Source: Hanleya hanleyi
Taxonomy: Eukaryota; Mollusca; Polyplacophora; Lepidopleurida; Hanleyidae
Assembly (NCBI GenBank): GCA_036873755.1
Contig: JAVTVY010020371.1
Span: 18,203 to 82,202, forward strand
DNA: 64,000 nt
Reading direction: 5' to 3'
The notes under the pieces are model-generated. The model worked only from the letters and a program-made list of their open reading frames with translations, was not told where the DNA came from and ran no database searches. Position 1 is the stretch's first letter. Each line of letters opens with the position of its first letter. Of this stretch, positions 28,401-40,400 are shown in pieces. Position numbers and translations under genes: made by a program.

Positions 28401-31400
28401 TCCATTGAGCAGGCTGGTCTCCTCTGGATAGGAAAATTGATCAGGCTGTTTATTGTATGAACTTGATTGTGCTGGTTTGTGTGAATCCAGTGATAGACTC
28501 AATACTCAATAACATTGATAACTGGGCAGGAAGTAGACTATTCACTGGCTCTGTTTTTATACCAAATATTGTGGAGCACAGTCAGAGCACCAACAGAATG
28601 TCTGAGGGCAGCTGGTGATCAGTATTTGGTAACTGTGACCCGAGGCTGCAGTTATTTTGCTGATTAAACCCCATGTGTACATGTAGAACACATCTCAGAA
28701 GATGAACATTTCTCTAAAATATTATTACTGTACAATAGGCCATCTTGGACTGTTCCACACAACATTGACCGTTGAACACTGTTTTATCTATCTATATCTA
28801 CTCACACTAAGATAAAACAACTCTGTATTCACCGTTTATTTATAAACTCTGTATTCACCGTTTATTTATACATGTATGACATGTACATGAATGATAGACT
28901 TTAATTGTTCAAACAATTGCAACTGATTTACAACCACTGATTTCAGTTGTAGATCTGTGAACACACTTTTCTTTATCATTGTTAATGGAATTGTCATTTA
29001 CATTTTCCTTACAATCATGTGTAAGGTTTTCAATTATAAGGAAATTTGGAAATGTTTCATATTATTAATATGATGTAGAAAGGTAAAAAATATTCTTACT
29101 TGTTCCAGTTCATTTTGTAACATGAATCAGCTGTTTTGCTCAGGCATGTCAGGTGTAAATACTTACAAAGATTCAAAACTGTGACTACTGACATGACTGA
29201 CCCATATATATTTGTTCATATAACCCATCCCTGTCATTTGGCTGCAGCTAATTGTAGATTATTAGAAAGTGTAAACTTGTTTTATACAAACTTGTCAAGT
29301 GTTTAGATGTCATTCACAGATGCATCATTAATGCTGTGTAGATGGTATTCTGTGTTGTACTGATGGTTTTACTTCCACCTTTGGTACTTTAATATGGACA
29401 AATTCAGTCTACAATAAAGTTATTATGATGATATGAAGCCACCATTTGGGAATACTATGTCAATACTGGCACGAGCTACATGTGTTAAGGTGTAAATATA
29501 TACCTATAGTATTTACACCACCATCACCGAGGATATTACTGGTGTAGTATGGTATTCAGCAAGAACTAACAGCTGTCTGGATAGATCTGTTAGTGATTTC
29601 CTTTCGCCTCCATACACGTGGACTTGTGGCCCAAAGCAAAACATAGCCTTTACACAATGTACCTCTATCCATATGGTCTATACAATAGAGATGAAATTTG
29701 GCCCGAGTTTCTTCCCTGGCAAACTGGTGAAATGTCATTTTAAACAGCCTCCATTTGTCATTGATGATTTAGTCTGGGCTGTTGCCTGTGGTTTCCAATG
29801 AAGTTTGGGATCCCCTGAGTGCTCCCCAATATGATCAGAAAATAGTGTTCATTGGATTAAACAGCCTGGCCAGTTATCATGCTCATTTAGCCCCAGTTAG
29901 AATGTTAGATGTTGTCTGCATGCCCACTCTTGCAATCTATAATCCACTGGTACTGTACTCCTGATCATGTGGCATCCAGCATGCCCAGGTTAGACAGGTC
30001 TTTGAAGTACATTGTACCTGTCTCATTTCACCAAATGACTGCTCAGAAGGTTTGGGAGAAAATGATCCGTGAAATGTACTCGTAATTTGCAATTCATGAA
30101 ATTTGCCCTCTGTATTGACAAATTCAGTCTGGCTGAAGTTTATGGACATCATCATGAATGAACTGATTGTCTTGTCACCAAATTGATGGTAAATTTAATT
30201 TCCCTATGCACAGAGAAATGTTCTGACAGTTTAATAAAAGACTATCATATAGAGATGTACAGCACACCCCCGTTTATTATACAATGTTCATCTCTCCTTG
30301 TAACTATTCAACATTGTCATGGTGCCATAATCTCATTGTTGGATGCTCCTAGCAATTGTTCTTATTTGGCCTGTTCATTACATAGAGCTGCAGATGACCT
30401 GACATGTTCTATTGATTTGTGCAGACTTCAGATAGCTGCACCTGTTCTTTGTGCACGCATCACATATATAAAATATATATTTAAATCTACATGTAATATT
30501 TTAACAGGTATGTCTTCTTCATGAATTCAAAGAACCCATTCCACAGTAAAGCTATATGTGTGGCTGTCTGCCCTGATAAAGAATTGATGTACAAGGAGAA
30601 AGTGGAGGAGTTCTCTCGGAGGTCAGGCTCGGGACTATGTGACTATAACATAGCTGTGGAGGATTACAATGATAAATGGAAGGAAGGAGATTATGGGCCA
30701 TGTCCTAATCTGCCAGTCCCTGAAAGGTATGGGGGTCTGACTCCTTAGAGGAATATCACTGGTCTCCCAGGTCCATACACTGGTCCTCCATTATAACATA
30801 GCTGTGAAGGATTACAATGATAAATGGAAGGAAGGAGACTATAAAAATGGGCCATGACCTAATATGCCAGTCCCTGAAAGGTATGGGGGTGTGACTCCTT
30901 AATAAGGAATATCACTAGTCTCCAAGATCCACATGCTGGTCCTCCATTATAATGTAGCTCTGATGGATTACAATGATGAATGGAAGGAAGAAAACTACAG
31001 ACCAGCCAGTCTCTGCAAGATATGGGGTCCGTCTCATTAATAAAGATTATCTCTCAGTCAGCAGAAGTAAAAGATCCTGGCTAGTCATAGATGTATATAG
31101 TCACTCAAGTTTATACACTAATCTTACCAGACTCACAGTATAACAGGATTGTAATGATGAATGAAAGGATCCAGACTATATGGCCCTTCTTCGCCCATTC
31201 CCTGCAAGGTTTGGGGGAGCTAGCTGACTCCTTAATAAGGTCACGACCAGTTACTCCGGTCAAAAAACTGATCCCCCATAACTGTGGAGGAATACAATGA
31301 TCTAACTGGGAATTGAACTACCAGCAGTGTACTAAACTCCCAGTCCCTGCAAGATACATGTATGGGGTCTGACTTCTTAAAGATCCTGACTTCTCACTCT

Positions 31401-34400
31401 GCCCATTTCCAAGTCAGACATCAAAGAACTCCATAAAGATAATGAATTACTATATAACAGTTTGATACACAAGTGTCCAGACTATAGAGCCATATAAACT
31501 TTCAATATTTGTGATGACTGCCTACATGTATATATCAATCTGATTACATAAGAGCTTTACTTGAAACGATAAAAATATGTACACTTGCAAAGTACAAAAT
31601 GATAGTTTTCTACATGACCTGTGCCTATCAATGGTTCAATATGGAACCTTCGTTACTCCTTGTTTACTCTCGCATTGAATCTGAATGGTTTTTCCATTGT
31701 AGCACCCCTATCCTGAACCGCTGTATTCCCAACGATTTTCCGAAGAAATTTATTGATTTTCTCAACGAGTCGGACATCTTCGCCAAGATCCTGGGTGATC
31801 TCTATCGTAGCTGGCGAGAAATGGTCGCTTTGTGCTTTATAGCACTAGGTATGGTGCATCTCCCATGTCTGTCTCAATCATTATAAAATATGATGATGTC
31901 ACATGACAATAAGACTTCTCCAATTACTCTAATTATCTCTGACACTGACGAGGGGCTAAAAATAACGTAACCATAATCACCAACATATTATAGCAGTCCA
32001 GCATGCTCTATTATCTATTATTTCCTCTCTTGAAATTGCAATCCTGTTATGTCCTGTATTATGAACTATTATCGAGTCGAGTTCAATTTATAGTAAAATA
32101 CTGGAAATAATAGTATCTCAATCATGACTGGTGCTTGATAGTAAAAGGATGTGACCAAGACTGACTATTGCTCATCAGTGTATAGACTGTGTAATATAAT
32201 ATCTTTCATCATGATATTGCCATATTTTGGTGCCATCATTATCTAACTTATATACCTACTATGCGTTGATGGTGTAATTATTGCAGGCCTGTCGTTCATC
32301 ATGATCCTGGTGTTGAGATATTTGGCTTCCATTATTGTCTGGGTGATTCTTGTTCTCTCTGTGGTATCCAGTATTGGTAAGTTATAGTTTATATTTCTTC
32401 ATCTTCCTTGTCACCTATACAACTGTCCTCCTTGTCACCTATACAACTACCCTCCTTGTCTACCCATACAACTGTCCTCCTGTCTACCCATACAACTGTC
32501 CTCCTGTCTACCCATACAACTGTCCTCCTTGTCTACCCATACAACTGTCCTCCTTGTCTACCCATACAACTGTCCTCCTTGTCTACCCATACAACTGTCC
32601 TCCTGTCTACCCATACAACTGTCCTTGTCTACCCATACAACTGTCCTCCTTGTCTACCTATACAACTGTCCTCCTTGTCTACCCATACATTGCCATACAA
32701 CTGTCCTCCTTGTCTACCGATACAATACATTGCCATACAACTGTCCTCCTTGTCTACCCATACAACTGTCCTCCTTGTCTACCCATACATTGCCATACAA
32801 CTGTCCTCCTTGTCTACCCATACAACTGTCCTCCTTGTCTACCCATACATTGCCATACAACTGTCCTCCTTGTCTACCCATACATTGCCATACAACTGTC
32901 CTCCTTGTCTACCCATACAACTGTCCTCCTTGTCTACCCATACATTGCCATACAACTGTCCTCCTTGTCTACCGATACAACTGTCCTCCTTGTCTACCCA
33001 TACAACTGTCCTCCTTGTCTACCCATACAACTGTCCTCCTTTTCTACCTATACAACTGCCTTCCTCGTTTACCCATACAGCTGCCTCACCATGGATGTCT
33101 ACATAGAGTGATGCCTTTATAATATACCATTCCACACGTTATATTACCTTCTGCTCTATCATGATACATATCAGATATGCCCAAGTCAAGTGGGCTATGC
33201 TTATATGTGACTTCCCTTGTATGTGTTGTAATTTTTCTGTTTCATGGGATTTTTGATGGACAACATTCTTTTAGATTTGTGTTAGTGAGTGACCAGTCAG
33301 TAAACTACCACATGGCTGGACAGCTAGCATCATATACTATTTGTTATATTATACACCAAATCTTCTACTGATATATATAGTATGATATTTCAGCTAACAA
33401 TGATATACTGAACCAGTCTTAACTGACACTATAAGTGTCGTTTCTTGCTTCTGTTGTTGTTGATTTCACCTAGTAATACACTATCGGCCAGTCCTGCCAA
33501 ATGTCAGCTGCCGCAGTTGAGGTATAATACTTGTTTCATATTGAATCAATCTTCAGTTGTGATTCTACCCTCATCTTGTAGTGATAAGATATACTATTGG
33601 ATTCTCATGAACGTTTCAGCTGGTACAGCATTCCTTTGGTGGACATTTGCAACTTCCAGAAGTCAAGTTGAGAAGAAGCAGTTGATAATACTGGATGTGG
33701 ATCTGTACAGTGAAAAGGCTTTCCTTACCTATTCCATCATAGCCACTATACTTACTGTAAGTGAATATCACCAGCAATGGTAAATACAATGAATATCACC
33801 AGCAATGGTAAATACAATAAATATCACCAGCAATGGTATATACAATAAATATCACCAGCAGTGGTATATACAATAAATATCACCAGCAATGGTAAATACA
33901 ATAAATATCACCAGCAATGGTATATACAATAAATATCACCAGCAATGGTATATACAATAAATATCACCAGCAATGGTATATACAATAAATATCACCAGCA
34001 GTGGTATATACAATAAATATCACCAGCAATGGTATATACAATAAATATCACCAGCAATGGTATATACAATAAATATCACCAGGAGTGGTATATACAATAA
34101 ATATCACCAACAATGGTATATACAATAAATATCACCAGCAGCATCTTCACCAGCCAAGTCAACTACATCGCGAAGCTCGCTACGCTGCCTTGACATTCTT
34201 GGCTGGTGACAGAGGAATACTGCTCTGCGCCACCTGGTGGAAGTTTTAACGGCGAGAGGCTTTTTGCCACCAGGAGTTGTTTCCCTTCAATCTCAAGTCG
34301 GCACATACGTGAGGCGATTCGTTATCGTTCGACCTTGCAGCGTGTCCCAAAATCTGATTCAATTGATCAGAAGCACCGAAAGTGGCCGTGAAAGTGCTCT

Positions 34401-37400
34401 TCCTGTATCTTTTCGATAGAATTGCCCCGCACATTCGACACAACTCATACTTAGTGGAGGCCGACATCTTGGGAAATGAACTACTACGTAACGCGCATTC
34501 TGATTGGATGCAGCACGCCGTCTCTGCATCCAATCATAAATGAGGATTAAGTTCCAACTTTACTAGAGAAGTATGCCAAGGCAATGTACAGAGCAACGTG
34601 ATGTACGTCGACTTGGCTAGAGAAGATGCACCAGCAGTGGTATATACAATAAATATCACCAACAATGGTATATACAATAAATATCACCAACAATGGTATA
34701 TACGATAAATATCAGCAACAATGGTATATACAATAAATATCACCAACAATGGTATATACAATAAATATCACCAACAATGGTATATACAATAAATATCACC
34801 GGCAATGGCATATACAATAAATATCACCAACAATGGTATATACAATAAATATCACCAACAATGGTATATACAATAAATATCACCAGTAGTGGTATATACA
34901 ATAAATATCACCAACAATGGTATATACGATAAATATCACCAACAATGGTATATACAATAAATATCACCAACAATGGTATATACGATAAATATCACCAACA
35001 ATGGTATATACAATAAATATCACCAACAATGGTATATACAATAAATATCACCAACAATGGTATATACAATAAATATCACCAGGAGTGGTATATACGATCA
35101 ATATCACCAGCAATGGTATATACAATACATATCACCAGTAATGGTGTGTACATGTAAGACTAACCATTTCATCTCTGTGTCCTTATTATGAGAATGTGAA
35201 CACTGAATGATTGGTGAGGAAGATCTTTGTGATCCTACTACTAGTCATTTTGGCCCATTTGTCATGTAACAGTTCAGGCCCGTATGCAAGGGGGGGGGGG
35301 GGGTTCGGTGGGGTTGGTCGCGCGCCCCTTCCCCCCCCCCCACGCTGCCCTTGAATCGGACAGAGTTCCGCCTCAACAGTCCATGAATAAAAAATATATC
35401 ATGTGAGGCTAGTGTGCAGGCCACCATGACCGAAACACGCAAAGCGACCCAACGGTTCCATGAGGCCGGCCGATGTCTCTCCAGTAGTTCTCGTCTCTTG
35501 GTGCATACAGCTTGGTACTATTCATTCTGAGGATGATCTGGCCATTTTCATCTTGAGAAAGCATGTTGCTCTTGCTGTCGCCCTAGCTGATTTCTCTTAG
35601 AGTATTCCCTGCCTGTTAGTCCATACTGTATAATTGTACTATTTCTTCTGTAGGTGATCTTACTTCTGGTCAGTTCCATCATGAGAAAGCGTGTCGCTCT
35701 CAGTGTCCCCCTGTTCTATGATGCAGGCCGACATCTCTCCAGTATTCCATTCGTTAGTCCATACTATATTGTAGTATTTGTCCTGTAGGTGATATTACTG
35801 CTGGTCAGTTTCATCATGAGAAAGCGTGTCACTCTCACTGTCGCCCTGTTCCATGATGCAGGCCGACTTCTCTCCAGTATTCCGTTTGTTAGTTCATACT
35901 ATATTATTGTAATATTTGTTCTGTAGGTGATCTTACTGCTGGTCATCTTCATCATGAGAAAGCGTGTCGCTCTCACTGTCGCCCTGTTCCATGAGGCAGG
36001 ACGTTGTCTCTCCAGTATTCCCTGTCTGCTCTTCCAACCACTGTGGACATTCTTTGTTCTCTTTCTGTTCCTCATCTACTGGACAGTGGTACTGGCTTAC
36101 TTGTCCACCGCAGGTTCGTGTACTTTCTTATACCTCTGTTTTATCACCCCTGACCCAAATTGTGTTAACCATGGTAACTATTATATGTACATGTATACTG
36201 TGCTGATAAACTCATCAAAATTAGCCGTGATATACTGAGACTATAATTAGAAGATGATTGCAAGTGTTTCTGAGTTTATTTCAATACCCAAAGGCAGAGA
36301 GATTCCCGGCAAATTGTACAGTTTATGTTTTTACTCTGGCATGCAGCTAAGTATTTGTTAGCTGAATATACCAAACATAAATTATCAATTTAAAATGATT
36401 TAAAAATTTTAAAATGTTGAAAGATTTATGGTATAAATTAGAAGTAGTAGAATCCTGGCTATTTTTATATATGATTGAATTTCTCCCTTGCAGAATACCC
36501 CAGCCTGAACACTGAATATCTGGTAAAGTATGAGGAACATAACCTGGTCTCGTATTTCTGGTGGTATCATGTGATAGGTCTGATCTGGACGAGTGAATTC
36601 ATCATCGCCTGTCAACAGTTTGTCGTCTCTGGTACTGTAGCCACATGGTACTTCTCCAGGTCAGTGAACACTTGTCTATCATGTCCATGCTATGATGGGT
36701 GATCGTAGCTCTGTACACAATCTGTCAATTCAAACCAATCAGTTAGTACAAGAAGTGATATTTTTAACTAGACAGTCAAGAAGTTCACCTTACCATAGCT
36801 CAAGTTACCAACTGTTAGTTATAGGACATATAGGAAGGAGCACTTGTCACAGGAATACTATTTCAATAGGTGATTTATTTGGCCTAATATCATATGTAAT
36901 ATAGATGACCATGTAACCATTTTTGGAAATTCAGTATGCAGATTGATGTGCGAGTGACAATTTGGTTTCTTTCATGTCAAATTTTTGTGAGTTTCTTTTC
37001 TTGTGGCAAATTCTTTCACCCTGCCAGGTATAACAGCAGGGTCAACATCCCTGCGTGCCTTCCCCCCCCCCCCCCAACCGTTTTGCCAGTCACCCACCCC
37101 AATTCCCAAAGTAGAGCCCCTGTATGTCTTGAGTTAGCTTTGCCACCCAACATCGCATACTGCATCTCCTAAGCTAAACCTTGCCCGACCCCTCCTATGT
37201 TCAGCCCCCCGAGCATTTTAATTGTATGAGCATTCCCCGTAAGAAAATGTATACATTAAGAGGGTTTCTGGAAGGTTTGGCAAGTACTAAAAATAGAAGG
37301 GTTCTACCAAGGGTCCATTTCTAGACCAGTGGTCTAATTCTAGCAATGAAGGTTCCAGTGTTGACTGCACCCTGTAGCCTGATATGGTCTGAAAGCTTAC

Positions 37401-40400
37401 ATCAGTGTACACTCCATTTATGCCAGTAAACAAACGATACTGAGCTCTGAACACAAAGCCTGGACTTGAAATTTGCTGTATTCTCTGATTGCCTTTTTCC
37501 GTCCTGCCTTTGGTCGTGTTGGTTCTTTGAAACATTTTTCTAAATACTTCACTGCATAGCTCTCGATGCCAAAGATGATGCTTGATATTTTTCTTTATAT
37601 TACAGAGAGAAGAGTGCAGTAAGCTGTGCTATCTGTGGTTCAGTCAAACATCTTATCATATATCACCTGGGATCCATGGCCGTCGGTTCCTTCATCATCA
37701 CACTTGTTAAATTCCCAAGGATGCTTCTTTTGTATATACAACACAAGTAAGACTCATTAGTGATGTGCAGTTGTATTATTATCAGTATTATTTTATTATT
37801 GCTATGATATCATGGCTTTATTCCAGCAGCTTGCAATCAATGATACAGTAATTGGATTGGTTTATATACATGTAAACAATCCTGAGAATTGATTTTGACT
37901 AGCACACAGTTGCACATAAAGATCATGAACATTGGTGTATGCATATCTCCATTGACAAAATGTTATGGCGGACACTTCACAGTCTGGTGTAGCTGAGGGA
38001 TGATAGAGATTTTCCAAATGGACAATTTGTGGAGAACAGTCCACTGGTGTTGTAAGTGCTATTATTTTCATTAATTTTCCATTACATAACATGAATGTGC
38101 ATTGTGTATACCGAGTCATCACTACAGCGCTGTATTGCTTTTACAGATATAAAGACTCAGAAAATTGCTGTGCAAAATACTGCTTAAAATGCTGCTCCTG
38201 TTGTCTGTGGTGCCTGGAGAAATGTCTCAAGTTCCTCAATGCAAACGCTTACACGTATATAGGTAAAAACTTACATTTACATCATTCTTCATAATTAGCC
38301 AATTGAATTTGATCTCAGAGAAATGCTTTGTCATTGTACTTAGAGATGATTATCTTGGGTGGATAAATAAGAAGGAATGTAATACAGGCTGTTTCCATCA
38401 GAACATGCAAGATTTGTGAGAAACATCATTGTAAGGTTTATATTTTGTTCTTTCTGGTTTTCTGAATAATTTCTGAGATCTGTCTGTTGTTTGTTTTTTT
38501 TCACTAATTTTCACCTGATTTGTTTCTTCCACAGCAATCCGAGGGACCAACTTTTGTTCTTCAGCAAGAAAGGTAGCTGGAAACGAGCATCTACTTTCAT
38601 TCTGACTAGGGATTCAGATGCAAGCTTAAACATCTGTGACTGTTTAAGCAATTTTACTGATCCAGATCGTAAGATTGAGATATTATGAGATTCAGGGGTT
38701 TATAGAAGTCACATTTTACTACCGTTAATAGGTAGTAAAATTCACTCAAAAACTCAATATTGAAGCCAAGAATCACAGTAAACTTATGAAAAACTCAATT
38801 CCAGCAGAAATGCTAATGTTAAAGTATTACAATATTAAACATCAAGGAGATAAAATTGTAGAAAAGCTGAATATCGATTGGACAAAAACTCAATTCAACA
38901 AGACTATGAACCCCTGGAGATTATATGATGAAACATGTTTAGATAGATTGACAGTTCTTTATTGTCAGTTCATCACCAGACTGGAGTTATCCTCCGTACA
39001 TAAGCTAACATGACAGCTATTAGCTCCTTATATCAATAGTGTTATGCATATGTATACAAGTTAACTCCATTAAAGTCATCAATTAGCTCTGCTGACAATT
39101 AAGCTCCGACTATTTGTCTACCTTCCATTTACATGTACGCTGACAGATTGTGTGATTTATTTGCAGGCTTTCACAACTATTATAAACAATGCTTTACGAG
39201 TGGCAGCCATAAACAGTGTTGGGGATTTTGTGTTATTCCTGGGCAAGGTGGGCGTGGCAGCTGCTACTGGTGCTATAGCTGTTGTCTGGTTGAGGGTAAG
39301 TCTTGTCTGATAGTGTCTCTCCAGCCCTCACAATTCAGATTTTTATCTCAGCAAAAAAAATGCCGTGGAAAAGACGATTTTCTGCGGCAAAAATGGTTTT
39401 CTGCGGCATTTTTTATTCTTTCATGTTTTCCATCCCCCAGCTCAGCTTTGCACGTGGAAGCCATATAAACAGCCTTCTGCCCCTGGGGCAGGGCGTCCCA
39501 CACCACGAGCAATTCCAGGCAAGGGCGCATGGGGCCTCCTCCACATCAGTGATCATCATGAGTTATTTCACATGATACTACAAGTGCTTGACAAAAAACT
39601 CCAAAAGTTATTGTTTTATTTATGTATCCTGAGAAACGAGTGCGGACCGGGAGACGGTTTTACAATCCTGAACCCCAAACACGATCACCTAGCGGAGAAC
39701 CAGGTGTTAAACATTGGTCAAAAATTGAAGGAAACTATTTCTGTCTTATGCTATATATGACAGATGATTCTACCTGTGGGGTTCAGGATTTGGTATCCTC
39801 CATTCATAATTTTATGTATCAACTTACACTTGATAACTCACAGAGATCATGTATGGCTGAATGTTAATAAATTCTGCACCTACTTGATCAATAGAAAATA
39901 ATTTAACAGCAATTTGAATGATATTTCCGATGTCTCATTTTCTTTAATAAACAGATGATATGGAAGGACAAAGATATAAATGTTTCCCTCTGCTTGTCCC
40001 TATCAGCATGATCAGGGCTTCGGCATAATAGTTAGTTTGTGCACAACTGCTTTGTCGAGGGAGCCATTATTTCATTTCTTCAGACCTGCTAGACGTGTCA
40101 CATACATTTTGACTGCAGCACGGGAGCACTTGAGTATTTCATTTGAGCTACGGAGAGATGTCAATAGACATTGATGCTGCTGTTTTATTCACTTGCCAAT
40201 CCAGAACGACGTTTCCATGTAATAAAATGACAGACTTGCTTCCAACAACATGATAATCCATTGTTAGTTTGAAAAAAAAGAGAGAGAGTTTGCGTGAACG
40301 AAACAAACATTCGTGTGTCGGTTACGCAAATCCGAAATGGCCAGAATGAAAAGTCGGTCAGATAAAACGAAAGTTCCAACCTCTTCTCTGCAAACTTTTA

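Noticed and set aside
32350..33122. Three overlapping open frames of about 200-250 codons
   Set aside because: They come from the 25-bp minisatellite, where three units make a 25-codon cycle that is open in all plus frames.
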